A stretch of DNA of 64,000 nucleotides from the NCBI GenBank assembly GCA_905160935.1, contig CAJHZI010000446.1, positions 480,001 through 544,000 on the forward strand, written 5' to 3'. The DNA comes from Enchytraeus crypticus (taxonomy: Eukaryota; Annelida; Clitellata; Enchytraeida; Enchytraeidae). This document shows positions 37,629 to 49,200 of this stretch, one piece after another (position 1 is the first letter of the stretch; each line of letters begins with the position of its first letter). The translations under genes were made by a program, and so were the position numbers. Below the pieces are notes generated by a model. It ran no database searches, had not been told where the DNA came from, and was given only the letters and a program-made list of their open reading frames with translations.

Positions 37629-39363
37629 GTCTGCCTCTCACTTTCTCAGTCTGTCTGACTGTCTGTCTCTCTCAGTCTCTCATCAGTCTCTCTCTCTCTT
37701 TCTCTCTCAGTGCACTGCCTACTGGTAGGTCCATGGTATTTGACGCCTCCACTCTTCTCTCTCTCTCACTCTCTCACTCTCTGTCTCTCAGTGCACTGCC
37801 TACTGGCAGGTCCATGGTGAATAACGCCTCCACTCTTCTCTGTCTTCCGATTTCCTCTTCATGTCCACATATGAGTGGGTCTTTAAATCATCTAACATGC
37901 CTACATGTAATCTCGACCTGCTCCTGCCTCTTTAGTATGATCTGTATAGTCAGTTGATGCGGAATCAAAACTAATGTATATTTGTAATGTATAAAAATAT
38001 ACATTAGTTTTGTATTTAAAATCCTGGGCTCGCCCGTCACTGACATCGCTTTCGAGTCAGGAAACTGACGTTAACCTTAGCTTTACCAGCTTTTACTCCA
38101 TATTAATCTTTATGGGGCACGGTAGTAGCAAGTTATAGGAATCCTAATGAGGAATACGTTGCTCAATAAGGAGATATTTCTTTAAGAGGCAATAATTGTT
38201 CATTTCCTTTAATAAATAATCACTGGTGAACTAAATATCGACCTTAAATGTATTGTTTCAGGTGATATTGGCTACTATGATAGCAGAGGATTTATCTACG
38301 TGATTGATAGAGCCAAAGAACTCATCAAGTATAATGGAATGCAGGTATGAGCATAAAATAGGCATATATAAAATATACATATATAAAATATACATATATA
38401 AAATATACATATATAAAATATACATGTATAAAATATACAAATGAACGGCAAGTCATAGTATGGTAAATCATAGTAGAGCATAGAATACAATGGTACGGTA
38501 TATCATAGTAGAGCATAGAATACAATGGCACGGTATATCATAGTAGAGCATAGAATACAGCTGTATGGCGACCGATCGACCGACCGAGCGACCGACTGAT
38601 TGATTTGAACGATTGATTGATTGATTGATTGAGCGATTGATTGAATGATTAACCGCTCAGGTGGCTCCAGCAGAGTTGGAGGACGTGTTGTTGTCTCACC
38701 CGGACCTGGAGGACGCTGCTGTGGTGGGGCTGGCTGATGAACTGACGGGAGAGAAGCCTGTCGCCTTCGTCGTGCGTCGAACCGGGAGTAAAGTGAGCGA
38801 GACTGACGTGGCTAAATATGTGGCAGGTTAGTTTACCAGAGATCTTAAATGTTAAAAAAGTCGGTAACATATCGGTAAGGTGTCCGATGTTAGATCTCTT
38901 ATTGCAGTTGATTTTTATGTATTTAGATGCATTGTACATGTAAGTGCTCGTGATGTATTAAACATTTATTCGATGTATGTTATGTGTTTAAGATGCATTT
39001 GTAAGTGCTCATGACACGTATTTGATATTTACTTACTCGATTTACTTCTCCTCAGCACATTTCTTTTGCAGATTGGTCTGGGTGAATTGATCTGTAGTGA
39101 TGTGTGCTGTCGGGACGTCCCTAACATCATCCTTGGATGAGGAAATGAACATTAAAACATTTTTTAATGCCCTGAGCTGTATAGGGCCCTGGGCTAAAAA
39201 ATAAGATAAAAGAGACTTTATTTAATTAAAAGTTAAAATAGAAGCCATTAAAATAAATCCTCTCCAATCTAGGAAGCCGCATTAGCTAAAGTGCCACTTA
39301 CACAGACTGCATTGAATCGCTGGAGAGCAATAGACAATCGCTGCTAAAGAAAACCTTTATTAC

Positions 39364-39404
<41 letters not shown>

Positions 39405-39581
39405 TATTAAAAATTAAATTATTATAACAGAAGAAATTCTGAAGTAAAGAAAACTACACAGTTTATGCAGACAGATCTCCGTGAGTCCATGATTGTGAAC
39501 TTCTGTGACAAAGCGGTCGTTGACTTGCGGACTCCAAGACATTAATTAATAACAATAATAATATTAATAATAATAATAATA

Positions 39582-39614
<33 letters not shown>

Positions 39615-39819
39615 TTCATCATTGTATTATTATTATTAATAAGTTGACTAAAAATAATTATTATTGTTATTCTGTATTATGTGTGACGCTGTAGATAGGG
39701 TAGCTGCCTACAAACAGCTGAGTGGTGGGGTCAGGTTCATAGAGACAGTGCCGAGGTTACCAAGTGGAAAAATTCTGCGTAGAGTTCTCAAAGAGTCGCT
39801 CAACAAAGCCAAACTATAG
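29444..39819 (+). CDS. 4-coumarate-CoA ligase / luciferase-like acyl-CoA ligase, peroxisomal (ACS1, 11 exons)
   Basis: Exons are 29444-29563, 30141-30351, 30662-30765, 31622-31833, 33768-33936, 34800-34986, 35761-35873, 37081-37225, 38262-38344, 38661-38826 and 39695-39819, giving 544 residues, close to the family's ~550. The family activates a carboxylic acid with ATP to an adenylate and then transfers it to CoA. All ANL motifs are present in order: [60 protein letters not shown] and the catalytic-lysine region PSGKILRR. The C-terminal AKL is a type 1 peroxisomal signal. The substrate cannot be told from this reading; luciferase activity is not implied. It is the first of a tandem pair with 43917-52121. 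Several junctions carry duplicated splice sites (31286-31621, 33249-33472, 37330-37371). Confidence 0.95.
29858..30006 (+). mobile_element. SINE-A in ACS1 intron 1
   Basis: Full copy. Its 5' end is an extended palindrome of gccactggct and agccagtggc. Confidence 0.85.
30407..30462 (+). mobile_element. LINE-A 3' tip with (GA)n
   Basis: Only ccatggacctgccagttagc, agtggactaagaga and the GA tail remain. Confidence 0.5.
30901..31044 (+). mobile_element. SINE-A, reference copy
   Basis: The ~140-bp element starts with a palindromic cgccactggctgaagccag head. It has a tRNA-like region (gcgatgtcggtgtgatactc to cggggttcaaatcctgggc, box-B-like). A core follows with cactgacatcgctttta and gaaacagacgttaac, and a tail (ttaactttaccagcttt). 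At least 25 copies or fragments lie in this window on both strands. Confidence 0.88.
31286..31621 (+). repeat. 25-bp array ending at the ACS1 exon 4 acceptor
   Basis: About 13 units read tttcaNatagtattctatg. The real junction is tttcag|ATAGTATTCTC at 31621/31622, so each unit copies the acceptor and the first exon bases. Only three upstream copies keep cag; most read cat. Confidence 0.9.
31834..32045. repeat. (ATCA)n after the ACS1 exon 4 donor
   Basis: The tetranucleotide starts inside the donor (gtaatcaatcaatc) and continues for 200 bp. Confidence 0.9.
32217..32585 (+). mobile_element. Interspersed element D, ~360 bp
   Basis: It begins gcactgccaagtggcaggtt, passes ttagtcgcctcttacgtaca and ends near cccgagcacaacacg. 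A second colinear copy lies at 58201-58556, and a 5' fragment at 41377-41510. No coding frame is present; the class is unknown. Confidence 0.7.
32755..33068. repeat. CA-rich simple repeat
   Basis: Cacacatacac words with ATG interruptions. Overlapping frames on both strands are artefacts. Confidence 0.9.
33249..33322 (+). pseudogene. Decayed copy 1 of ACS1 exon 5
   Basis: It follows tgctccag and encodes [20 protein letters not shown], which aligns with the real [20 protein letters not shown] at 33769 onward. The copy lacks the downstream half and the donor. Confidence 0.85.
33404..33472 (+). pseudogene. Decayed copy 2 of ACS1 exon 5
   Basis: The segment tgagccaccgtttggctgac matches the start of exon 5 but has an in-frame TGA. 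It continues [13 protein letters not shown] and ends without a donor. A ~145-bp spacer with a tagcactctaattgtgttg element repeats alongside it. Confidence 0.85.
33601..33767 (+). mobile_element. SINE-C2 ending in (TTA)n(TTG)n that serves as the exon 5 polypyrimidine tract
   Basis: The head (agcacatttctttcgcagat), the core (ggaagtccctgacagcatcc, gaggaaacggacgttaaacc) and the tail ttattatt...ttgttg end exactly at the gtttcag acceptor of ACS1 exon 5. The SINE tail appears to have become part of the splice site. Confidence 0.7.
33976..34140 (-). mobile_element. SINE-C2 with (AAT)n tail
   Basis: The reverse copy has its (AAT)n tail at 33978-34035 and its core at aaggtttaacgtccgtttcg. It begins 40 bp after the ACS1 exon 5 donor, facing the copy at 33601. 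Confidence 0.65.
34213..34330 (-). mobile_element. LINE-A 3' end
   Basis: Reverse orientation: actgacaggtccatggtata then cttcacgtcctcatacgagt. Confidence 0.55.
35225..35756. repeat. GTACTGTATTGTAC-type array abutting the ACS1 exon 7 acceptor
   Basis: About 530 bp of gtacagtattgtac-like words end 4 bp before cgcag|GTTATGGG. The words are self-complementary at their GTAC ends. Frames through it are artefacts. Confidence 0.88.
35924..36390. mobile_element. SINE-C2 (minus) followed by LINE-B 3' end (plus)
   Basis: SINE-C2 core at 35924-36030 (aaggtttaacgtcagttttc, reverse). At 36285-36390 is a LINE-B-like end (taggggactgactgatgata) with a GATGATGAT tail. Confidence 0.5.
36838..37057. repeat. 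~38-bp array before ACS1 exon 8
   Basis: Six units of ctaccagttttaagtacaaa type end about 20 bp before the exon 8 acceptor. Confidence 0.85.
37228..37325. repeat. CT-rich tract after ACS1 exon 8
   Basis: Ctctct with gtctgt words. It separates the real exon 8 end from its copy and acts as a ready polypyrimidine tract. Confidence 0.85.
37330..37371 (+). repeat. Candidate mini-exon: duplicate of the ACS1 exon 8 end
   Basis: A copy of the last 42 bases of exon 8 with its donor (catacag|gtggttta), now preceded by ctgtag. If spliced it is in frame and would repeat [14 protein letters not shown]. It differs from the source at about three bases. Confidence 0.75.
37372..37900 (-). mobile_element. 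CT microsatellite and two tandem LINE-A 3' ends (minus)
   Basis: The CT tract (37380-37710) is the complement of GA tails. Two ends with actgcctactggyaggtcca lie at about 37712 and 37793, and the second extends to gagtgggtctttaaatcatc. Confidence 0.65.
38018..38094 (+). mobile_element. SINE-A 3' half
   Basis: Truncated at the box-B-like atcctgggctcgcccg; core and tail are intact. Confidence 0.8.
38355..38560. repeat. Two tandem arrays after the ACS1 exon 9 donor
   Basis: 16-bp units (catatataaaatatac) at 38355-38440, then about 36-bp units (tcatagtagagcatagaata) at 38450-38560. Confidence 0.85.
39050..39165 (+). mobile_element. SINE-C2
   Basis: Head (agcacatttcttttgcagat) and core (gacgtccctaacatcatcct) complete; degraded tail. 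Confidence 0.65.
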
Positions 39820-40018
39820 AGTCCTTCCTTTCTGGATTACTCCATAAAATCCAGTGACGCATATCGTACCCTAAACCCGTGACCTAAATTCCCCCCTTAG
39901 CTTCTGAAATTTAAGGATGAGGATAAATTTTAAACTCCGCCTGTTGATTGATTGACTTAACTGATTGATTATTCTATTGATTGAATGATTGGTCAATAGA
40001 TTGGCTGTTTGGTAAACA

Positions 40019-40131
40019 GTTAACGTTAACGTCAAGCTTCTCACTCGATAGCGATGTCAGTGACGAGCGAGCCCAGGATTTGAACCCCGCACCTACTGAT
40101 CCGCGGTCGATTATCTTACCCACATCGCCTG
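40019..40131 (-). mobile_element. SINE-A
   Basis: Reverse copy about 200 bp after the ACS1 stop, lacking the palindromic head. Confidence 0.8.
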
Positions 40132-40523
40132 TGATATAAATTCAAGATCTAAGATATCAATTCGATATACGTACGATATAAATTCAATAATATAGTGAGA
40201 TAATGCAAAGTATACCGAAATTACATTCAATAATGACAGAATATATAGGCTACTTTGAATTACATCCATCGTACTGAGGCGTAGCTAACAACAACAACAA
40301 TACGAGTAGAGTGCTACTGTTGTCCATGAAAACATCGAGCACTGTGGAACCAAATCAAGGGGCAGATTCAGGAGTTAAACTTGTCCAATTATTAAGCTTT
40401 GATTTTAATATTTGTTTTATATACTCGAAGGATCCTTGTAAGTGCCAAGAGCTGTAGGTCAACCCTTGACTTTGCATTACGTGTCTTGATTTTAAACAGA
40501 AGTTATAAAACAAATAAGCTAAA

Positions 40524-40652
40524 ATAGCTAATGTTAATGTCAGTTTCCTCACTTGAAAGCGATGTAAGTGACAGGCGAGCCCATGATTTGAACCCCACAC
40601 ATACTGATCCGCGGTAGAGTATCTTAACGACATCGCCACTGGCTCCAGCCGT
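40524..40652 (-). mobile_element. SINE-A
   Basis: Reverse copy complete to gccactggctccagcc. Confidence 0.85.
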
Positions 40653-40659
40653 ATATTAT

Positions 40660-41370
40660 ATCTTATATCGTACAGCTAATTCTGGATTTTGCTTAATTTT
40701 GGACTTCTGACAGTTCTCTCGTACAATGTTGAGCCCGCGTCACTACAGGATATACCAACCTTAAACTTCACGCGTGTTGTAAACTGCGACTGAGCAGAAA
40801 TCCGAGGAAGGCAATGGAAACCACCATAGAAGCCGTATTTCTCAAGGCTACTTCAATGTTTGGTAACGTTGTGATTGAGCCTGTTGGTAAATAAATAGAG
40901 CTCTTATAGTAAACAGTAAATACAGTCTTACAGTAGCCTAAATAGGCCTTATTCAGAGCTCTGAATATTGAAAGCAGACTAAAATTACGTAAGAATATAT
41001 AGGACTATATGAACCTTGGACCTGACTATTGGCAGATCGCGAGAGAGTTTTTACAAGACATAACAAGATGTACGGGCAAACAAACATGTAGGAATATATC
41101 ATTGAAACCGAATTTCATTGCATTCACTGTCTGAATTCTACAGTACGTCATCGTGTCCCATTTACTGACCCCAGAATGAACCTTGTCGCTCTGTGTTAAA
41201 GATTAGCAGTGAGAACACGGTGTTCCAGATAATTATACATAATAAATTATATAACTAATTGTATATAATTAATTAATAAGTGTTCCTAGTTACATCTAAG
41301 CTAATACTCGCACTACAATAATCCACAATATTAGTGTTGTGCTGTCATCCATTACAACACCGAGCACTCT
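40660..41370. other. No gene recognised
   Basis: Unique AT-rich intergenic sequence between the two ligase genes. Confidence 0.4.
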
Positions 41371-41376
41371 CATTTT

Positions 41377-41645
41377 CTAATGCTCTGCCTAGTGGCAGGT
41401 CCAAGGTACATTTTCAAACTGAGATTCTGCATTGACCATTCATCAAGAGTGCTTCGTAGATCCACAAATTAATCACTTCATAAAAGGCTATTCTTTATCC
41501 AAAACGTATGTATCTGATAATCTTTATAATTTATAAATTTAGCAGTCTAAATTGCCTAACGGTCTAAACATATAGTATTGCAGGTGATAGATATCAACAT
41601 AGTTGATCATTTCACTATAATACGCGTTTACTTTTACTTTTATGT
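41377..41645 (+). mobile_element. Element D fragment followed by SINE-B tail
   Basis: 41377-41510 matches the start of element D. 41549-41640 carries the SINE-B end (gcctaacggtctaaacatat ... tttcactataatac). Confidence 0.5.
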
Positions 41646-41929
41646 AGCCTAGCAAATGGCTTTGAGCAAGTTTCCCGTTGCTTTCCTCAATTTTTGCTTA
41701 ATCGCCTCTTACGAAACGTACATGTACAGAATGTATGTTTATTTACATCACTCCACAGCACACAGAACTTCAATTTCAACAAACTTAACAGTAGTGAGAA
41801 ACAATAGAACAAAACCATAATATCAAATGCCAGGCCATCAAAGAGTACGGTTAACGGTTGGTCTATTCTTCAATGTCCCGGACACACACGAGAATACAAT
41901 GAACACTACTAGGGTATTTAGAAAGGTAT

Positions 41930-42390
41930 TTAGTATTTTACTTAAACACTGTGATCCAGATAGACAATGGCACTATAGCTATAGTGTATGATAGGTACCA
42001 GGATACTATGGTACTAGCTACTGTACTAGGGCACTAGCAATGGAACTAGGGTATTAGATTAGGAACTAGTTAGCCTACTACAGCTAGGGTACTAGCTATA
42101 GGGTATTATTGCAATAAATTGTTGTTATTAATATTATTGTTGGGGACGTCCCTGACATCATCCCTGGATGAGGAAACGGACGTTAATCCTTTATTATTAT
42201 TATTATTATTATTAAATAGAGTACTAGCTATGGTACTGGGGTACTTGGGACCAATAGTTAGGATATTAGGCCAGTACTGCTATGGTACTTGGTAACTATA
42301 GTTAGGTTGTTAGGCCAGTACAGCTAGAGTACTTGGGAACTATTGTTAGGGTACAGATAGGATACTAGCTGTAGAAGCTTCAGGATTAGT
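41930..42390. repeat. Degenerate GTACTAGCTA repeats with a SINE-C2 insertion
   Basis: Ggtactagctatgg-like words run on both sides of a SINE-C2 core (42139-42215, with tail ttattatt). Confidence 0.55.
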
Positions 42391-42595
42391 CTGACATCAG
42401 ATAGAATTTGAACGTCAGAGCTCTATGCAGGGTGCAACAGCCTTAGACAAATAGATAACAGATACTTAAGCCATTTCAACAATGTTAAACCATGAGAAGG
42501 CTGAATTTAATGCGATAAACAAAACGCCGATGATGAAACCTTCTCAGATCTGAAGCTGAATGGAAGACTCAATTAAATGTTACATAAAAGCTAAA

Positions 42596-42700
42596 AAGCT
42601 GCTAATAGCTAATGTTAACGTCAGTTTCCTCACTCGAAAGCGATGTCAGTTACGGGCGAGCCCAGGATTTGATCCCCGCACATACTGATCGCGATATGCA
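42596..42700 (-). mobile_element. SINE-A, head truncated
   Basis: Tail, core and the ggatttgatccccgc box are present. The head is lost after catactgatcgcg. Confidence 0.75.
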
Positions 42701-43208
42701 AGTACTGTAACGTTACCGATGAAATTATTATTATTAAATTGAGCTAAACAGAATCCCCAATTGAAATTCAATACTTTCAGCACTACTGCTGATAAATACT
42801 AAATTAAAGGGAAGCCTCAATTAAAATCGAACGCTTAGATGAAATAGATTTTATTGAAGAGCAGTCTCAATTAGAAGACTTGTACTTAGCCCGCTGTACT
42901 CACGGCTCATAGCTCATAGTCAACATGGGCTCGAAAGGCTGTGTCAGATATACAGATAACAACAATGGTTAATGTTCATGTAGGAGGCAAGGTTCGCGAT
43001 TGATCAAAACATAACATATGTGCTTGTTGAGCGAATAGAACCTTGAGTTGTACTCTACGATTGATAGGATTTTATAAAATTTTAATTTTTTTTAGGTTGA
43101 TGATATACATAATATTTAGATATATTATATATATATATATATTAGATTCTATTTTATTGATGGGATATTTTATTGGATTTATTATGATTTTATTAGGTTT
43201 AAATCTAA

Positions 43209-43330
43209 AGCCAAGTTTAACGTAAGTTTCCTGCTCGATAGTATGTCAGTAACAGAGAGAGAGAGAGAGAGTGAGAGAGCTGGATTTGAACCGTACACCT
43301 ACTGATCCGCCGTCGAATAACTTACCAACT
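43209..43330 (-). mobile_element. SINE-A subfamily variant with internal GA run
   Basis: Shares agtttaacgtaagtttcctg and ctgctcgata with 16700-16803. A GA run is inserted in the core. Confidence 0.5.
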
Positions 43331-43595
43331 AGATATAGGATCAGTCTTTATAACTGGTCATTAATACTCTGCAATTCTAATCGCTATTGAGTTATGCTAC
43401 TCAGTATGATATGAAAATATGCTGCTTATTTTTTTAAGGATTTTCTATAGAATTTTTGGTAAAATCAAAATATTAAATCATTACATAGAGTAGGCTTACA
43501 TAGACCCCAATAGTCCTCCTATCACAGTCAACCTAACGACCCTGTTGTTGTCGTGAGGTGATGCATTGCGTGGTAAATTGCAAACTTTATACTGA

Positions 43596-43790
43596 TTGAT
43601 TGATTAATTGTTTGATTGACTGATTGATTGATTAATTGTTTGATTGACTGATTGATTGATTAATTGTTTGATTGATTGATTGTATGATCAATTAATTGAT
43701 TGAGTGAGTGAATGACTGATTGATTTATTGATTGAGTGAATGATTGATTGATTGAGTGATTGATTTATTTATGGTTTGATTGCTTTACCA
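43596..43790. repeat. (TTGA)n tetranucleotide
   Basis: Degenerate gattgattgatt, upstream of the ACS2 start codon. Confidence 0.85.
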
Positions 43791-43916
43791 ATCTATTCGT
43801 TAAATAAGAGATCCTTTACCGATTATCTTAAGGCAACTAATCAGCACTTTAATTGATAAATTCATTGATTTCACAGAGCTTCCAGTGTTCAGCATATTTC
43901 AGTGCTTTTTATTATC

Positions 43917-46074
43917 ATGGAGGATGAATCGCGGTATATACTTAAATGCCCATTTGGAGAGCCTCCGGTGCCGAACACTGATCTCTATACGTACCTGGTG
44001 AAGGAATGGGCAAACTATCCGGATAACATTGCTGTGGTATAACCTTCACTTCAATCATCATCATCATATTCCCTTGAATCCCAGTTTAACCAGGGTCGGG
44101 ATAAGAATAGACTTTCTCAAATCCTTTCTCTCCTACATCATATCATCAGTCAATCCCCTATTTGAGACTTTTCCATTCGTTTAAATGTTTGTAGCAATTT
44201 CTGGAACCACCAAACGAATGCCCTTTCTGACGTTGGTACTTGGTGCTTAGTTCTTAGTGCTTTAGTCGCCTTTTACGATTCGTGCAGTCACCGGTTGGTC
44301 AATTCTTCAAACAACCCGGACACAACACGGGGAATGACCTCCAATTTAATAAGTTTAATTAAACTATCTAACAGATCAGCTTAGCTGAATGCTCGCGGTC
44401 ATGCACGAATGTTCGTGGGTTAATCATCAAAGATGATGTTTAATGATTGTTTGCTTAAAATTTAGTTCTCCTTTATCCAGAAGCAGTAGCCTAGCAATAT
44501 ACATTAGGTTTACGTTCACTTCCTTTCCCCACATGACCTACTTTCAGATCTTTTACTTTCATTTCCTCTCATTACGTGACCTACTTTCAGGTCATTAACA
44601 TTGATTACCTCTCTACCACGTGTCTTACTTTTAGTTCACTACCCTTCATCACGTGACCTACTTTCAGTTCATTGTCTCTCATCACCTGACCTACTTTCAG
44701 TTCACTACCTCTCATCACGTGACCTACTTTCAGTTCATTACCTCTCATCACGTGACCTACTTTCAGTTCATTACCTCTCTGACAAGTGACCTACTTTCAG
44801 TTCATTACCTCTCATCACTTGACCTACTTTCAGTTCATTACCTCTCATCACGTGACCTACTTTCAGGTCGAGTCGGAGGACGACCACGAGGTGACGTATG
44901 CGCAGTTGAATGACGTCATCCTCGACGTGTCACGTGACATGAGAAGGGCGGGGCTAAAGCAGGGAGAGACTGTGTCCATCTGGTGCTCCAACTCTCTACA
45001 GCTCGTCGTCGTATCAATGGCTGCTTGGAGGCTGGGAGCCTGCACTGCCTATATAGGCTTCTCCCTGACTCCTGGTTAACTGTCTCTCTCTATATGTCTC
45101 TCTTTCTCTCTCAGTATCTCTCTGTCTCTCTCGCTGTCTCTATCGCTATGTCTCAGGCTAGAAGCCTGCACTGCCTATATAGGCTTCTCCCTGACCCCTG
45201 GTTAACTGTCTCTCTCTCTATGTCTCTCTTTCTCTCTCAGTCTCTCTCTGTCTCTCTCGCTGTCTCTATCGCTATGTCTCAGGCTAGAAGCCTGCACTGC
45301 CTATATAGGCTTCTCTCTCACTCCTGGTTAACATCAAAAATAGTTTCAAAGTCTTATTGGTAGATTGAGTGATTTTAGTATATAGGTTCTTACTATTACT
45401 GGTCTCTAATTAAAAAATGTCTTATTAAATTGATGGATTCGAACCTCATTAGAGTCTGCTTTTACTGATTGATTAATTTTAGACCAATTTCTGATGGTTT
45501 ATCAAATATTTAACGATCTAATTGTTATGAAATAATTATTAATTAAGATTAGGTATGTTGGATGATTTAAAGTCCCGCTCATATGTGGACATGAAGTGGA
45601 AAGCGGAAGACAGGGAAGAGTGGAGGCGTTATATGCGATGGATCTGCCAGTAGGCAGTGCACTAAGAGAGGGAGAGAGAATTATTAATTAATTAGCGGAT
45701 CGATCATTTAATAACTTTGTTGATTGCAGCGGAGGCTCGCAGACAGATTCGTATGGTAAACACGAGTGTGCTGCTTGTCGATCACGTGACCAAAGAGAAA
45801 GCTGCTGATGCTCTGGCAGGCATGCACCGTAGGGTTAGTGTCCCTATCAATCCATCAATCAATCAATCTATCAATCAATCAATCGATCAATCAATCAATC
45901 AGTTAATCAATCAATAACCAATCAGTCAATCTATCAATCAATCAATCAATCGATGAATCAGTCAGTTATTCAGTCATTCAGTTAAACAATAAACCAGTCA
46001 GTCAATCAATATAAATATATATATAAATATATATATATAAATATATATATATATACATGTATATATGTATATAC

Positions 46075-46132
<58 letters not shown>

Positions 46133-46159
46133 ATGCATGTATATATATGTATATACATG

Positions 46160-46213
<54 letters not shown>

Positions 46214-49200
46214 GTACAGATTTGAATGTCAGTGTATATATTGATATATATATTACACAATTAATCAGTCAAGTAGTCAATAATTCAGTCTAGCACTCAA
46301 TCAGTTCTTCAATTGATAAGTCACTCTATCATTCAATCAATCATTCAATCCGTCGGTCAAACATTATCAGTCAATCTTCAATCCGTCAATCAAATATTAT
46401 CGATTGATTGTTGATTTCAGCCTCTATTTACAGTGGGTAGGAAAGGTCAGCATGACCTGATTTCGCTCAGGCCGCCAGTAGGTCAGCCTGACCCAGATAA
46501 CGCCGGGGTCACAATAGGTCAGTCAGACACGGCTGTTATATTGTTCTCTAGCGGCACCACAGGGCTGCCTAAGGGAGTAGAGATCTCACACAAGAGCATG
46601 ACCATATCACTTGAGAGCAGCAGGTTTGTCACGATCAATCAATCAATCCATCAGCAAGAATTTAGCTTCCGGTTCCTCGCCATAAGAAAATGTCAGGGAC
46701 GTCTCTTGCAGACTCTACACAAACAGGCGCCACACGATGATGGCTGAGTACACAGAGACCACAAGAGAAAGTGAGATCAAACAGCGCAAGTCTAAGATCC
46801 AAGGCAATTAGGTGTTTTCAATCAATAATTTTATCGTCCCATAAGTCAATAAATCAATAAATTAATCAATCAGGCAATTATTCAAGGTGTAATGAGATGG
46901 GTGACTGGATTAGTCGTGTGACATTTGTACTAGAAACATGACCTCATGTAATTTTAGAGTCAATGAGTTAATCAATGAATTAGAATCAATTAATTTATTA
47001 ATTTAGTAATTAATTATAAGTTATTAGTAATTTATTATAAGTTATTAGTAATTTATTATAAGTTATTAGTAATTTATTATAAGTTATTAGTAATTTATTA
47101 TAAGTTATTAGTAATTTATTATAAGTTATTAGTAATTTATTGTAAGATATTATTCATGAATATATTAGTAATGAATTTAATTCGAATAAATGAATTTAGA
47201 GTCAGTAAATTAGAGATTGAATCAATCCGTCAATTAGTCAATGTATAGAGTGTGAGGAGTTAGGTCAGTTCAATGTATAGCTGGTAAAGCTGATGTTAAC
47301 GTCAGTTTCCTCACTCGAAAGCGATGTCAGTGACGGGCGAGCCCAGGATTTAAACCCCGCACATACTGACCCACGATCGATATTCTTACCGACATCGCCA
47401 TTGGCTCCAGCCAAAGAAATTCGATAAGATATTCGACCGCGGATCAGTATGTGCAGGATTCAAATCCTGGGCTCGCCCGTCACTGACATCGCTTTCGGGT
47501 GCGGAAACTGTCGTCAACATTAGCTTTATCAGCTTTTTAAACTCATCATCATAAGTTTCAGTATTTTCTTTGCTGGTCTCAAACGTCTCACCTTTCCTCG
47601 CAAACGTGTCACGGTGCTCGATATTTTCACGGACACTGTAAATGTATGCGCAGTGCACGAACGATAGGGCGGCCCATGCCCAACAGCGTGCTGTTCCTGC
47701 CCATGACGCACTTCTACGGGCTGTACAACATCCTCAGGGCATTCGACGACTGCTCCATGACCGTCATCATGCCCAGGTTCGACCTGGAAGAGTACCTGAG
47801 GCTAGTCTCCAAACATATGGTAGGCCTGCTGATTGATTGATTTAACTGATTGATTAATCTATTGACTGAGTGATTTATTGATAGATTGGCTGTTTGATTA
47901 GATTGATAATTGATATATTGACTGATTAATTGATTGACTGGATCATTGATTGATTGATCGATTTATTTTTATTTTTATATAATCTGTTTCTATAGATAAT
48001 TCTTATATACTCGTTAAACTATAGGTATGATTGTTGCACAGATATGGGTGCTGCTACTATGGGTGTTGTTGTTGTTCAGATATGGGTGTTGTTGTTGCGC
48101 AGATATGGGTGTTGTTGTTACACAGATATGGGTGTTGTTGCACAGATATGGGTGTTGTTGCACATATATGGGTGCTGTTATTATGGGTGTTGTTGCACAG
48201 ATATGGGTGTTGTTGTTGTTGCACAGATATGGGTGCTGTTTATCGTGCCCTCTGTTGCTGTTATGATGGTGAACAACCCAGAGCTGGTGAAGAAGTTTGA
48301 CCTCAGTCACATCGTAGCGTTCTACAGCTCGGCCGCGCCATTGGGCAAAGAGACGATTGACAAGCTTCAACAGCTGCTGCCATCTGCAGCCTTCACTTCA
48401 CGCGTCAGTCAAAGTGAGTACAAAAAGCCGGTAAAGCTAATGTTAACGTCAGTTTCCTCACTAGAAAGCGATGTCAGTGACGGGCGAGCCCAGGATTTGA
48501 ACCCTGCACATACGGGTCGAATATCTTACCGACATCGCCACTGACTCCAGCCAAGTGGCGTAGGGTGTACAACAACAACAACAACGACGACAACAACAAC
48601 AACAATAACAGTAACAGTGATAGTAATATCATTTTGTTTCGTTTAGTACTGTGATATCTTGCACAACAGCGCAGAAAGATTGCATAGTTATGCATACGAG
48701 TTCAATGTATAAGTGATTGATCGATTGATTGATTGGTTGGTTGATTGGTTAATTGATTAATTGGTTAATTGATTGACTGGCTGACTGACTGATTGATTGA
48801 TTAATTGATTGATTAATTGATTGATTAATTGATTGATTGATTGATGCAGCATACGGTATGACGGAGTCGTGTGGTGCAATCATTAGACATCCAGTACTCC
48901 CCTATCCTCACGATTGATTGATTGATTGATTGATGCAGCATACGGTATGACAGAGTCCTGTGGTGCTATCACTACACACCCAGTGCTTCCCTATCCTCAC
49001 GATTGATTGATTGATTGATTGATTGATGCAGCATACGGTACGACAGAGTCCTGTGGTGCCATCACTAGACACCTAGTGCTCCCCTATCCTCACGATTGAT
49101 TGATTGATTGATTGATGCAGCATACGGTATGACAGAGTCCTGTGATGCTATCACTGCTATCACTAGACACCCAGTGCTACCCTATCCTCACGATTGATTG

